A stretch of DNA of 64,000 nt from a virus. Location: positions 1 through 64,000 of the IMG/VR virus record IMGVR_UViG_3300027747_003534; one strand, given 5' to 3'. The position numbers and the translations under genes were made by a program. Below, piece by piece: positions 38,282-47,409 of the stretch (positions are counted from its first letter, which is position 1; each line of letters opens with the position of its first letter). The notes beneath the pieces are model-generated. The model saw nothing but the letters and a program-made list of their open reading frames with translations, was not told the DNA's origin and searched no databases.

Positions 38282-38351
38282 GGTGTATTAGTATATTAGG
38301 ACTATGTAATGGCCATTTTATTTATTAAACTTAGTCTATCTAGGAGATAAT
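38282..38351 (+). promoter_or_regulatory. Putative phage promoter, GGTGTATTA motif (copy 4)
   Basis: GGTGTATTA at 38282-38290 in the 140-nt gap before the gene at 38352, followed by GTATATTAGGA. A TAATGGCCATTT stretch further on resembles TTGGCCATTT in the 21.8-kb spacer, so the two regulatory regions may share more than the core motif. A good ribosome site (TAGGAGA) precedes the ATG. Confidence 0.45.
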
Positions 38352-40709
38352 ATGTCTACTTTATTTTTTGAAGGTTTTGAAAAAGGAGTAATTCTAAATA
38401 AATTAGACAATAATTATTGGTCTACTCAATTTAAACAATATCCTAAGTATAGTTTTGGAGGATGTGCCCCGACTAGTTATTTATTTCAACAAAGTCCAAT
38501 TTTTGATGCTGTATATAAATATTCTTCTCCAAATAATGGAATACTTCCAAGTGCTGTTTATATTCCAAATTATGATAATAGAGGCGTTTATCGTCAAGGA
38601 AACCCTTATCCTGGATTAGGTAGTCCTCCAGGATTTTTAGCAATAACTAATATTCAAATAGAAAATCCTTCATCAGTTGAATTTCCTACCTATTTAAAAC
38701 TTAGTGGATTTCCTTTACCGAGCGGAGATCAAACATATTTTGGTTTTAGGTCATTAGGTTTAGAAACTAGTAGTACTGACTATTCGAGCTATCCTCATAG
38801 ACATAAATTATTTTCTTTTTGTAGTGGAGATATTTCTTGTTTATCAGTTAATATTGTAAAAATTACAGGAAATGCCTTAAATGTTTTAAATAATGAAAAA
38901 ACCACAATGGCATTAGAAATTGAACAAAATAATCAGATTTTGGGATATTTTGATTTAGACATATCATCATCTCTTGATAGATATAGAGTGGCTTCTTTAT
39001 TTTCTACTGGTAATAAAATATTAACAATAGCAGATACTGCTGCCAGTAATTATGAGGCTAGATATGGAATAGGAAATTATGATGGTGCCTCTTTTGTCTC
39101 TAGATGGACTCATTCAGAATTTTTAATAGATGATTCTGATATTTCTCAATCATATTTAAGCATTAAAGCAGAAGGAGTCGATCTGTCTGTTGTAAATGAT
39201 GATCCTGAATTAGAAAGATTAGATTGGGAAATTAGTTTGCCAATTAGTGGGTTTAAATTTAATAATATCAGATTCTATAATAGGACATATTCGTCATCTA
39301 TATTGCAAAATATGAGTCTTGGTGATTTCAATAGTTATGGTGGCGTTTATCCAATGTTATATGAAGACACAAAAAGTAGATACTATATGCATGGACAAGT
39401 TTGGCTATTAGACGATATCACTTTAATAGATAATGTTGATAAGCCTTCTTTTTGGCTTGGTCCAACATCCAAAGTATTACCATTAACTCCTGGTGTTACA
39501 AATAATTTAAATGATGGAGCTGGATTAAGATCGGATGGATTAAAAGATTGGACTAGTACACCAAGCAATAGTCACAGAAAAGCTTTGGCTATATTTGATG
39601 GAGATATAGGAAAAATAGAAACAGTAAATAGTGGAAATATAGATGCTATAGCTCTTTCTGTTATTCAACCAACTAATTCAAATTATTATATTAGCTTTGA
39701 TACATATTCTCTATGGAGATACGGACTTAATGATGCTGTAGGCGGAATGAAAGTATATAATGTTGCTAAGAAAAATTATTTAGATACTAAATTTATTAAT
39801 GTATTTTATGGTGGAGTAGCTAGCGACCCATATTCAGGATATGTCTCATTGCTACTACACAACGATAATTCAATCATAGATAGTTCTGATAGTCCTAAGT
39901 CATTAGCAACACATGGAGATGTTTCACTGTCATCAGCTACTGCTAAATTTGGTAATAGTAGTTTACGTTTTCCAGATAATAATTCATATATTTATTGCTC
40001 TCATCCAGACTTTGAAACAAATCCGTTCACAATAGAGTGTTGGGTTTATTTTACTAATGAATCAAATAATATTGCTTTATTTGATAAATCAACAACATCA
40101 GTACCAACTAATACTGTTCAATTTTTTAACTATAATTTTTTAATGAATATTAGTGGAATTACATTTTATGGTTTGGGTCGTTCAACAAAAGTTTTATACT
40201 TTCCAAGTAATGCAACAACCGGGACATGGCATCATATTGCGATAACAAGAGATTCTAGTGATCATCTTATATGCTATCTTGATGGACAATCAGGAGTTAA
40301 TCATACTGTTTATAGAACATATGGGGATGGTGGATGCGAGAATACTGGAGTATTTACAAATAGTCTTCATATATTATCGAGTAATTGTAGTCAAAATAGA
40401 TTAATAAGTTTATTTAATAATAATGATGGATACAGTGTTATACCTTCATTGCTTACGATAGGGAAAGCGGGTTATTTAGATGATTATAGAATTTCTCTTG
40501 GTTTGGCTAGATATAATTCTAATTTTACTCCTCCAACAGGACAGTTTAAAACTCAAAGAGATGACTATGTTACAATTGGCCCTGAACATTTAGTTAAGAA
40601 AACAGCTTATCAAACATATCAATACTACGCTAATCATAATCCTGCTACTCAACAAAATTGGACAGTACCTCAAATTACGGGAATGATTTTTGGGGTTAAA
40701 AAATTATGA
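38352..40709 (+). CDS. Virion protein with C-terminal LamG-like domain
   Basis: A 785-residue protein. The N-terminal two thirds are beta-rich (starting MSTLFFEGFEKGV) without a recognised domain. Residues about 497-725 look like a LamG/concanavalin-type domain: YVSLLLHNDNSIIDSS, FGNSSLRFPDNNSYIYC, FTIECWVYF, GTWHHIAITRDSSDHLICYLDG, GYLDDYRISLGLARY. This is close to the LamG-like parts of the genes at 1716 and 36382. The C-terminus (ATQQNWTVPQITGMIFGVKKL) is an unusual helical or strand tail. It begins a new block after the GGTGTATTA motif and overlaps the next gene by 4 nt. Likely carbohydrate-binding and surface-exposed. Confidence 0.75.
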   Translation: MSTLFFEGFEKGVILNKLDNNYWSTQFKQYPKYSFGGCAPTSYLFQQSPIFDAVYKYSSPNNGILPSAVYIPNYDNRGVYRQGNPYPGLGSPPGFLAITNIQIENPSSVEFPTYLKLSGFPLPSGDQTYFGFRSLGLETSSTDYSSYPHRHKLFSFCSGDISCLSVNIVKITGNALNVLNNEKTTMALEIEQNNQILGYFDLDISSSLDRYRVASLFSTGNKILTIADTAASNYEARYGIGNYDGASFVSRWTHSEFLIDDSDISQSYLSIKAEGVDLSVVNDDPELERLDWEISLPISGFKFNNIRFYNRTYSSSILQNMSLGDFNSYGGVYPMLYEDTKSRYYMHGQVWLLDDITLIDNVDKPSFWLGPTSKVLPLTPGVTNNLNDGAGLRSDGLKDWTSTPSNSHRKALAIFDGDIGKIETVNSGNIDAIALSVIQPTNSNYYISFDTYSLWRYGLNDAVGGMKVYNVAKKNYLDTKFINVFYGGVASDPYSGYVSLLLHNDNSIIDSSDSPKSLATHGDVSLSSATAKFGNSSLRFPDNNSYIYCSHPDFETNPFTIECWVYFTNESNNIALFDKSTTSVPTNTVQFFNYNFLMNISGITFYGLGRSTKVLYFPSNATTGTWHHIAITRDSSDHLICYLDGQSGVNHTVYRTYGDGGCENTGVFTNSLHILSSNCSQNRLISLFNNNDGYSVIPSLLTIGKAGYLDDYRISLGLARYNSNFTPPTGQFKTQRDDYVTIGPEHLVKKTAYQTYQYYANHNPATQQNWTVPQITGMIFGVKKL

Positions 40710-41701
40710 GTGACTATACTCGAATAAAACTTAGAAGATCTTTATCAAATGAGTGGAATAATATTAATCCTATATTAGATATTGGAGAGGCAGGATATGA
40801 AACGGACTCTTTGAGACTTAAAATTGGAGATGGAATAACAGCTTGGTCAGGATTAGACTATATTAGAATCCACCCATCTTCACTATCTTTTCCAACGATC
40901 AATTTGAAAATTGGTGATGGTTATGATCAAAGAGTGGGCATCAATTTATCAAACAATGAAATGTTAAATATTAGGGCTTCGGGTGATACTGTATTATCTT
41001 ATGATGATAGCACAAAAACACTATCATTTAATACTCAGGCTGGTTTGTCTTATGTTACAAGATCTAATGTTATTAATGCATTAGGTTATGTTCCACAAAT
41101 TACTGGCAGATATAGCTTAATAGGGCATACTCATCTTATCGGAGATGTTGGTGGTTTACAGGAAATTCTTGACAATAAACAACCTACAGGTAACTATGCT
41201 GCTCCTAATCATAATCATAATTTAAGAATAAGTGTAGGAGATGGAAGAGTATTAAACTATACTACAAATGAATTTCTAAATATAACCGGTAGTGGTTATA
41301 CCAATGTTAATATTGATGACTATACAAATACATTAATTATTAGTTCATTAGGAAATAGTGGAGTTTTAAGTTTTAATAATAGAAGTGGCACCGTTAACTT
41401 AAATTATACTGATATAACAGGAGCACTAAGATACGTTCCTCAACCTACCGGAAATTATGCTGTGAGCGGACATTATCATAGTATAGACCAAATAGTTGAT
41501 CTTGATAAATTAGGATGGACATTTAACAACACAACCAATTCATGGAAATTTGATTATCCAATAATTACCAACATAGACAGAAGAACTCCATTATCTTCAA
41601 GAGATTCTGGTAATCCTGGAGATCTTTGTTGGGACGCTTCATATATGTATTTATGTGTGGGTGTAAATCTATGGCATAGATCAGTTCATAATTCATGGTA
41701 A
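40706..41701 (+). CDS. Tail fibre with Mtd-type N-terminal domain (paralog of 5915-6808)
   Basis: A 331-residue protein. The N-terminus (IKLRRSLSNEWNNINPILDIGEAGYE, LKIGDGITAWSGL) is the same prism-type domain as in the fibre at 5915, and the core continues with YVTRSNVINALGYVPQ. Two His-rich trimer segments follow (GHTHLIGDVGGLQEILDNK, then NHNHN; and GHYHSIDQIVDLDKLGW). The C-terminus SRDSGNPGDLCWDASYMYLCVGVNLWHR has the GxxGDxxWDxxYLYxCV pattern common at the ends of phage fibres. Virion fibre role is well supported; receptor unknown. Confidence 0.85.
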   Translation: MSDYTRIKLRRSLSNEWNNINPILDIGEAGYETDSLRLKIGDGITAWSGLDYIRIHPSSLSFPTINLKIGDGYDQRVGINLSNNEMLNIRASGDTVLSYDDSTKTLSFNTQAGLSYVTRSNVINALGYVPQITGRYSLIGHTHLIGDVGGLQEILDNKQPTGNYAAPNHNHNLRISVGDGRVLNYTTNEFLNITGSGYTNVNIDDYTNTLIISSLGNSGVLSFNNRSGTVNLNYTDITGALRYVPQPTGNYAVSGHYHSIDQIVDLDKLGWTFNNTTNSWKFDYPIITNIDRRTPLSSRDSGNPGDLCWDASYMYLCVGVNLWHRSVHNSW

Positions 41702-41714
41702 ATATGGAGTAAAA

Positions 41715-42242
41715 ATGACTAATATATTTAGTAATATTATTAATGCTGATTTTAAAAATTTATATAATCAAGCTATTGATGCTATATTAGCAGACAACTC
41801 TTTAACGGTACCATGTTCTGTTTTTTATGATACTCCTAATGATTCTTTTTGTAATAACTGTTTATTTGATCCTATTAATAATAGGTCATTAAATATTTAT
41901 AACTCAACTGGACCGGCTCCTTTTCCAGAGAATAGCATTTGCTCAATTTGCAATGGATATGGAAAAATTGAAAAGTCTAAATCAGAAATAATATATTTAG
42001 CAGTAATTTTTGATAGTAAATATTGGTTAAATTGGGATTCTAAAGCTGTTAAGATTCAAGATGGCATGGTTCAAACATTATGTAAAATTGAGTTATTGCC
42101 TAAAATTAGGAATGCCCAATATATGACTATGGATACTAATATACAGTCTTATACTAGCTATACCTATTCTTTGGCAGGGGATCCAACTCCGTGTGGATTA
42201 GGGAATAACAAATATATAATATCTATGTGGTCAAGAGCATGA
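41715..42242 (+). CDS. Neck/tail-region protein with CxxC pairs
   Basis: A 175-residue protein. It carries FCNNCLFDPINN and, about 30 residues later, CSICNGYGK: two CxxC pairs like a small zinc-binding knuckle, with GPAPFPENS between. The surrounding parts are beta-rich (VPCSVFYDTPND; EIIYLAVIFDSKYWLNW). It opens a tight run of four genes that share ATGA overlaps and lead to the tail-tube gene, so a head-tail joining or tail-completion role is likely. I do not recognise an exact family. It has a GGAG ribosome site. Confidence 0.6.
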   Translation: MTNIFSNIINADFKNLYNQAIDAILADNSLTVPCSVFYDTPNDSFCNNCLFDPINNRSLNIYNSTGPAPFPENSICSICNGYGKIEKSKSEIIYLAVIFDSKYWLNWDSKAVKIQDGMVQTLCKIELLPKIRNAQYMTMDTNIQSYTSYTYSLAGDPTPCGLGNNKYIISMWSRA

Positions 42243-42883
42243 ATATAAATTTAAAATTATTAGAATCAGATAGTGAAATATCTAATATGATATTATATAC
42301 AATAAAAGAAATATTGAATAACGCCTTCGGTAAAGCTCTCAATAACTTAAGGAATACTATCCCAACTCATGTTAAAAACGCTATTATGGCAGAGCCTGAG
42401 TATGGATCTCTTGTTAATGGTAAATTGAGATATGAATTTGGAATACCAGATGCTGCTAATTCAGTTAATTCCGTAGTTGATGCTTGGGCTAATAATATTA
42501 ATATAGAAACTATTCCAATAGTTATCTCTGGTAATGGTCTGAAAGGTGGTTTTAGTATTAATATGATAAAAGATGATTATAGTGATGTATTAAATTTAGC
42601 AGGCTCAGTAGTAAAAGACTCAAAGAGTGGGGCGCTATTACCATGGTTAGAGTGGCTACTACTATATGGTGGACAAATTATAATTAAAAATTATAAAGTA
42701 CAAATGGGACCAAATGCAAATTCAAGAACAGGAATGGCTATCATGGTAAGCTCTAAAGAAAACTGGAGAGTACCACCAGAATTTGCTGGGACCAAGAATA
42801 ATAACTGGATATCACGAGCACTAACTAGATTAGATATTATCATACCAGATCTTATACAAAAAGAAATAGAGAATAATATATGA
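42239..42883 (+). CDS. Putative head-tail joining / tail-completion protein
   Basis: A 214-residue protein. The ATG at 42239 overlaps the previous stop as ATGA; an in-frame GTG at 42227 is less likely. The N-terminal helix region (NMILYTIKEILNNAFGKALNNLRNTIPTH...) is followed by LRYEFGIPDAANSVNSVVD and a beta region around IPIVISGNGLKGGFSINM. The size, fold pattern and place between the Cys protein and the next neck-type gene fit a tail-completion or joining protein of long-tailed phages. No catalytic motif is seen. The assignment rests mainly on position. Confidence 0.55.
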   Translation: MNINLKLLESDSEISNMILYTIKEILNNAFGKALNNLRNTIPTHVKNAIMAEPEYGSLVNGKLRYEFGIPDAANSVNSVVDAWANNINIETIPIVISGNGLKGGFSINMIKDDYSDVLNLAGSVVKDSKSGALLPWLEWLLLYGGQIIIKNYKVQMGPNANSRTGMAIMVSSKENWRVPPEFAGTKNNNWISRALTRLDIIIPDLIQKEIENNI

Positions 42884-43842
42884 GTTGTGAAGATTATACA
42901 AAATTTAATAATATAGAATCTCTAAATGATCATCAGTTAATCAATCAACTAGAAGAAAATTTAAAGACTTTTTTAGACTGGGGATTTCTGAATATTGGAG
43001 GATTTATCAATGTTCATATACCAAATAGTGGATTATTTGGAGGAAATTTTAGTGATCTTAAGAGTAGTGATCAACCAGGATATTCTTCCGGTCAAGTATG
43101 GCAATCTCCCAAAAAAGAGTGGGTTTGGGAAACCGGAGTATCTTATAATGGAACATCTCCGACTCAAATTTCTGGCGTTATGGTCTCAAGTACATTTTAT
43201 CCAGCCCCAACAGGATCAGGGTCAATTGGCTATAATATTAACTACCCATTAGGTCAGATAATATTCAATAAGCCCCTAGCATCCTCGACCACAGTCAAAT
43301 TAGAATATTCATACCGCTGGTGCCAAGTTTTAAAAGGAGGCTCCAACGAGTTTCTGACAGAACTACAGAGCAGATCCTTCTCTCCTTCTCCAGACATTAA
43401 TCTTAAGAATAAAGGAGACTACCAGATATCATCCAATCACAGAGTTCAAATGCCATGCATAATAATAGAGCCAATCGCTAGAAGCTATTCAAAACCATGG
43501 CAAATTGGAGCACATGATTTTGCTGTTGATCAAGATATTTTATTGCATGTTTTTGCTGAAAACTATAAAGATCAAATTAAAATTACTGATATTATTAGAT
43601 TTCAAAAAGAAAAAGTTATTAAATTATATGATATCTCAAAAGTGGTCAAAAGTGGAGTTAACTCATTAGATCATAAAGGAAGCTTAAATATTAATGGTAA
43701 AAACTATACTAATTTAGTTAATGATTCTAATTTTTTCTGGAATAAATGCTTTTTCAAAGAAATTTCACTTTTGGACATGGAAACCGTAAATAAAAATTTA
43801 TATTGGTGTACATTAAGATTAACCGCAGAAGTTATTTTATAA
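42880..43842 (+). CDS. Virion protein upstream of tail tube (tail terminator/neck candidate)
   Basis: A 320-residue protein starting by ATGA overlap. The N-terminus (ESLNDHQLINQLEENLKTFLDWGFLNIGGFINV) is helical, then beta-rich parts with GYNINYPLGQIIFNKPLASSTTVKLEYSYRW and HRVQMPCIIIEPIA. The middle segment (GHDFAVDQDILLHVFAE-like, here GAHDFAVDQDIL) recalls tail terminator-type proteins. The last gene before the tail tube in many phages encodes the terminator, which supports the call. No enzyme motif is visible. Moderate-to-low certainty. Confidence 0.5.
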   Translation: MSCEDYTKFNNIESLNDHQLINQLEENLKTFLDWGFLNIGGFINVHIPNSGLFGGNFSDLKSSDQPGYSSGQVWQSPKKEWVWETGVSYNGTSPTQISGVMVSSTFYPAPTGSGSIGYNINYPLGQIIFNKPLASSTTVKLEYSYRWCQVLKGGSNEFLTELQSRSFSPSPDINLKNKGDYQISSNHRVQMPCIIIEPIARSYSKPWQIGAHDFAVDQDILLHVFAENYKDQIKITDIIRFQKEKVIKLYDISKVVKSGVNSLDHKGSLNINGKNYTNLVNDSNFFWNKCFFKEISLLDMETVNKNLYWCTLRLTAEVIL

Positions 43843-43866
43843 TCATATTCGACAGGGAGCACTAAC

Positions 43867-44889
43867 ATGGCCAATCGTTTATTCTATGCTGTTCAATCAG
43901 TACAAATTGCTGGACCATCTGGTACAAAAGTAGCTAAAAATCCAGATTTCGATACTGTTCAAGGTTTGCAAAGTGTTGGAATGAATACCAATTTCAATCT
44001 TGAACCAGTTTATCAGCTTGGTCAGTTAGAATTATATGATAATTATGAAGAAATTCCAGAAGTAGAAATTACACTAAACAAAGTATTAGATAGTCAACAA
44101 ACTATTTATGCTATGTCAATGGGCTCTGGAAAGCTTGTTTCTTTAGCTAATAATCGATGTGGTGTCAGACTTAGTCTATACCCAGATACCAACGATAGTG
44201 CAACAGGAACACCATTAGCTAGTGTACAATGCAATCCTGCCTATCTCTCTTCTGTTAGCTACAACTTTCCAACAGAAGGTAATTTTACAGAAGAAGTTAC
44301 ACTAGTTAGTAACGACAAAGAATGGTTAACATCACTCCCCGGATCCACACAGCCCACCTTGCCAACAGCAACTGGACTTGGCATACTACGTCGTGGCTTA
44401 TGGAATAAGGACACAACAGTGCTACCAATTGGAGATGGCGGAGGTATTCCAGCAGGTTCCAAGATTAATAGCGTAAAGGTTAGCATGAACCTTGGTCGTG
44501 AACAAATTCGTGAATTAGGCAGTAAAACTCCTTACTATCGTTATATAAAATTTCCTGTTGAAATTTCAACAGAAATTGAAGTAACGGCTAACACTGGAGA
44601 TATGGTAGGAGCAACAAGTAGTAGTTCATCTTGTAGTAATACCAAAGCTTTAACTAATAAAGCAATTAAGATTGCTCTTTGTGATGGTACAATAATCGAT
44701 CTTGGAAGTAAGAACAAACTAACAACAGTTAATTTTACTGGTGGGGATACCGGTGGCGGAAATGCTACAATCACTTATAGTTATAGAACCTATAATGATT
44801 TTGATTATACTCCACCAACAGGCTCACCAGGTAGTACATTTAGCGATACTGTTGAAGCTGGTCTACCAGTACCGGGTACGGACTATTAA
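43867..44889 (+). CDS. Major tail tube protein (probable)
   Basis: A 340-residue protein with a strong GGGAG ribosome site. The first half (FYAVQSVQIAGPSGT, VQGLQSVGMNTNFNLEPVYQLGQLELYDNYEEIPEVEITLNKVLDS) has the strand-rich pattern of tail tube proteins, including a QLGQLELYDNYEE segment I associate with this class in large phages. Later parts are beta-rich with a second insert near residues 250-320 (IKIALCDGTIIDLGSKNKL), perhaps an Ig-like decoration. It precedes chaperone-like genes and the tape measure gene, the standard tail order. GC content is higher than its neighbours, as expected for an abundantly made protein. Confidence 0.7.
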   Translation: MANRLFYAVQSVQIAGPSGTKVAKNPDFDTVQGLQSVGMNTNFNLEPVYQLGQLELYDNYEEIPEVEITLNKVLDSQQTIYAMSMGSGKLVSLANNRCGVRLSLYPDTNDSATGTPLASVQCNPAYLSSVSYNFPTEGNFTEEVTLVSNDKEWLTSLPGSTQPTLPTATGLGILRRGLWNKDTTVLPIGDGGGIPAGSKINSVKVSMNLGREQIRELGSKTPYYRYIKFPVEISTEIEVTANTGDMVGATSSSSSCSNTKALTNKAIKIALCDGTIIDLGSKNKLTTVNFTGGDTGGGNATITYSYRTYNDFDYTPPTGSPGSTFSDTVEAGLPVPGTDY

Positions 44890-44913
44890 TATATAATTAA
44901 GAGGATAAATAAT

Positions 44914-45066
44914 ATGGATGATATATTTGCTGTAATTGGCAAAATGTATCTGGATCTTGTACAGAGTCAAAAAATTATAGAAAGCCTGCAAAAAAAACTA
45001 GAAGATCAACAAAAGGATCTTTCTAGCTTGCAGGCTTCTATTATTTCTAAAGATAGCATAATGTGA
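44914..45066 (+). CDS. Small 50-residue coiled-coil protein
   Basis: ATG at 44914 with AAGAGGA 9 nt upstream; TGA at 45064-45066. The protein (MDDIFAVIGKMYLDLVQSQK..., then SLQKKLEDQQKDLSSLQ) is almost entirely a heptad-patterned helix, likely a coiled coil. Its stop overlaps a GTG that starts the next gene (GTGA), which is good evidence that it is translated. Its place between tail tube and chaperone-like genes suggests a small tail-assembly factor; no family is recognised. Confidence 0.65.
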   Translation: MDDIFAVIGKMYLDLVQSQKIIESLQKKLEDQQKDLSSLQASIISKDSIM

Positions 45067-46097
45067 ATGAATCCAGGAATACTGAAAAATTAGTGCATAG
45101 AATACTATCAGGTAAATTAATATTTTTTCTTGATAGTAATTATTATGAGCTTAGGAAATCATCTTTAGATATTAAGATGGAAGCAGATTTTCTATATGCT
45201 TCAACATACGAAGATAATTTATATAATGAAAATTTTTGGTTAGCTGAAGATATAGATAATTTATTAATAGAATTAAATATTCTGTACTATGATAGTAAAA
45301 AAATATTGCAAAAAATTGAAAAAAGCTTAGAGAATGCTAAGATAGATTTATTTAAAAACTATTTTGATATTACTAAAAGATCTAAAATAAAAACTCGCAT
45401 ATCTAATCTTAAAAATGATATTGAAAACATATACTCAAAACAACATAGTTTAGATTTTTTAACATTAGAAAACTATTGTGATAATATTAGGCATGAATTT
45501 ATTATTAGTAATACATTGTATAATAAAAGTAATGATTTAGTATTTAAAAAAAATAATATTGATTATGTAAATTTTAATAATATTATATCTGTAATTTCTA
45601 AAAATATGATAGATGTAACAACATATAAAATGATAGCACGATGTGATTATTGGAAAAATTATTGGAGTAATAATAAAACAAATGTTATAGATAGTCCTAT
45701 TAGGGATTGGTCAGAAGAACAAAAAAGTTTGATTAATATCTCTTGTATGTATGATAAAATATATGAGCATCCAGAATGTCCACAGGATGATATTATTAAT
45801 GATGACGATGCTTTGGATGGTTGGATGATGTTTCAAAAACAAAAAAATGATCTACAAAAGAAAGAAAAGGGTGTAGATAGTATGTTGTCAGGAAAAATTA
45901 AGAACTCTAGCGAAATATTCTTGATGGCTGGAAATAAGGATCAAGCAGAAGATATTTTGGGACTAAATGCTCAGGACTCTTTGGGTATTATAAAAACCAA
46001 AGTTGATACTGTTATGTCAAAAGGAAGAGTAAGGGACGGAGAATTGCCGGATGTTAAACAAAGAATTATGCAACAACTTCAGAGTAAAGGAAGATAA
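45063..46097 (+). CDS. Tail-assembly-region protein (hypothetical, GTG start)
   Basis: A 344-residue protein. The GTG at 45063 overlaps the previous TGA; no in-frame ATG is nearby. The first two thirds are helix-rich and very Lys/Asn/Asp-rich (ILQKIEKSLENAKIDLFKNYF). Around residue 225 it has RDWSEEQKSLINISCMYD, then YEHPECPQDDIINDDDALDGWM, a compact acidic segment. The last third (GKIKNSSEIFLMAGNKDQAEDILGLN) is helical. It lies where tail-assembly chaperones are found, before the tape measure, but I cannot place it in a known family. Confidence 0.6.
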   Translation: MNESRNTEKLVHRILSGKLIFFLDSNYYELRKSSLDIKMEADFLYASTYEDNLYNENFWLAEDIDNLLIELNILYYDSKKILQKIEKSLENAKIDLFKNYFDITKRSKIKTRISNLKNDIENIYSKQHSLDFLTLENYCDNIRHEFIISNTLYNKSNDLVFKKNNIDYVNFNNIISVISKNMIDVTTYKMIARCDYWKNYWSNNKTNVIDSPIRDWSEEQKSLINISCMYDKIYEHPECPQDDIINDDDALDGWMMFQKQKNDLQKKEKGVDSMLSGKIKNSSEIFLMAGNKDQAEDILGLNAQDSLGIIKTKVDTVMSKGRVRDGELPDVKQRIMQQLQSKGR

Positions 46098-46100
46098 TTT

Positions 46101-46427
46101 ATGTATGAACCAGAGCGACTAAAATTTTATATGGAACGTAGAATCGAGACCACAATGATAGGTACTCTTGCAAGAATAGAACAAAATTTTGGATTTTTGT
46201 GGGGACATAATAAAGATGGAGAACTCACAGAGGAAGAAGAAAAGTTTGCCGATATTTGGGATTTTACAAGAAACGATATATTAAATCATGGAAACAAACA
46301 AATAAGAAATTTGGATATTGATTTTAATCGCTATGGTGGAGTTTTTAAGAGTAACTACCACTATACTTTTAAAGTGAATAAAAATAATAATAATAATAAT
46401 AATAATAATCATGAAAATCATAAATAA
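46101..46427 (+). CDS. Hypothetical 108-residue protein with poly-Asn tail
   Basis: Starts 3 nt after the previous stop with an AGGAAG ribosome site. Residues 1-90 include YMERRIETTMIGTLARIEQNFGFLWGH and DGELTEEEEKFADIWDFTRNDIL, helical with an acidic stretch; then DFNRYGGVFKSNYHYTFKV. The end is a run of nine Asn coded by a pure AAT microsatellite followed by HENHK. Likely a small tail-assembly protein by position; family unknown. The Asn run may vary in length between relatives. Confidence 0.6.
   Translation: MYEPERLKFYMERRIETTMIGTLARIEQNFGFLWGHNKDGELTEEEEKFADIWDFTRNDILNHGNKQIRNLDIDFNRYGGVFKSNYHYTFKVNKNNNNNNNNNHENHK
46383..46409 (+). repeat. AAT microsatellite, nine units
   Basis: Nine in-frame AAT codons (Asn) near the 3' end of the preceding gene. 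Slippage by whole units changes length but not frame. Confidence 0.95.
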
Positions 46428-46444
46428 AGGAAAAGGATATCAAT

Positions 46445-47335
46445 ATGAAAACAGAAAATTTTAGTGTTGTTGTAGATGGCGTTGAAAATCATTATGTTGT
46501 TCGTTCTCCCTCTTTAAATGACCAAAGAGAAGCTCAAAAGGCATACAATCAGGCTTTTACTGATGCTATCAAGAGTAAGAGCATAGTACGAGCTAAAATG
46601 GATGATCTTCTAGAAGAACAGGGCTTATGGAATAATGAAAAACAGGCCAAGTTCACATCTCTGCAACAGGAATTACTAGACGGAGAAAAAAGACTTGCTA
46701 AGGGTGGTTTTAGTCTGAGCGACGCTAAGAAACTAGCTCTACAAATGAAAGAGATTAGATCAGAAATAAGAGATCTCATTAGTGTAAGAACCAGTTTAGA
46801 TAATCATAGCGCAGAAGGTCAAGCAGATAATGCCAGATTTAACTATTTAGTATCAGCTTGCGTGGTGTATAAAGATACTAATGAGCCTTATTTTAAGAAT
46901 TTGGAAGATTACCTAAATAAGTCAGATGATCCTGTGTCTTTATTGGGTGCTCAAAAATTGGCTAATATGGTTTATGGATTGGATAATAACTTTGAAAAAG
47001 GCTTGCCAGAAAATAAGTTTTTGCATAAGTATAAGTTTGTTGATGAAAAACTTCGTTTAATTGATAAGAAGGGCAGACTAGTTGATGTTGACGGAAAGCT
47101 TATTGATGAACGAGGACGATATATTGATGAGCAGGGTAATTATGTCGATAAGTATGGAAATAGGGTGGACGTTGATGGAGATTATGTTGTAGATTCAGAA
47201 CCATTCCTAGACGATGAAGGAAAACCAGTTGTTTTGGAAAAAGAAAAACCAGTTACGGAAGAGAATAAAACTGATGATACCAACAAAACCACAACTGTAC
47301 CAGAAGCAACTCCAGAAACTCCTAAAGCAGAGTGA
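46445..47335 (+). CDS. Tail assembly chaperone-like protein with 7-residue acidic repeats
   Basis: A 296-residue protein just before the tape measure gene, the usual site of the tail assembly chaperone. Residues 1-130 start FSVVVDGVENHYVVRSPSLNDQREAQKAYNQAF and are helical; residues 130-200 include ACVVYKDTNEPYF and ANMVYGLDNNF. Residues 205-246 hold six copies of a 7-residue unit of the form [LYR][IV]DxxG[RKND] (LIDKKGR, LVDVDGK, LIDERGR, YIDEQGN, YVDKYGN, RVDVDGD). The tail after these is acidic, then Lys/Glu/Thr/Pro-rich and probably disordered. The repeats resemble a short beta-solenoid. A programmed frameshift, common in chaperones at this site, is not apparent. Confidence 0.6.
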   Translation: MKTENFSVVVDGVENHYVVRSPSLNDQREAQKAYNQAFTDAIKSKSIVRAKMDDLLEEQGLWNNEKQAKFTSLQQELLDGEKRLAKGGFSLSDAKKLALQMKEIRSEIRDLISVRTSLDNHSAEGQADNARFNYLVSACVVYKDTNEPYFKNLEDYLNKSDDPVSLLGAQKLANMVYGLDNNFEKGLPENKFLHKYKFVDEKLRLIDKKGRLVDVDGKLIDERGRYIDEQGNYVDKYGNRVDVDGDYVVDSEPFLDDEGKPVVLEKEKPVTEENKTDDTNKTTTVPEATPETPKAE

Positions 47336-47368
47336 TTTCTTAATAATTAATATTGGTTTTATAACCTT

Positions 47369-47409
47369 GAGCACCATGCGGCATTTAGCTTGCATGGTGT
47401 TCTTTTTTT
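47369..47409 (+). terminator. Intrinsic terminator between chaperone and tape measure genes
   Basis: GAGCACCATGC (47369-47379) pairs with GCATGGTGTTC (47392-47402), an 11-bp stem with one G-T wobble and a 12-nt loop, followed by seven T (47403-47409). It lies 33 nt after the upstream stop and only 12 nt before the tape measure ATG, so it probably limits or conditions transcription of that gene. Confidence 0.75.

Noticed and set aside
46101-47335. Programmed frameshift linking the two chaperone-position genes, as in lambda-type G/GT
   Set aside because: The second gene has its own AAAGGA-type ribosome site and ATG, and no slippery heptamer was seen at the junction.
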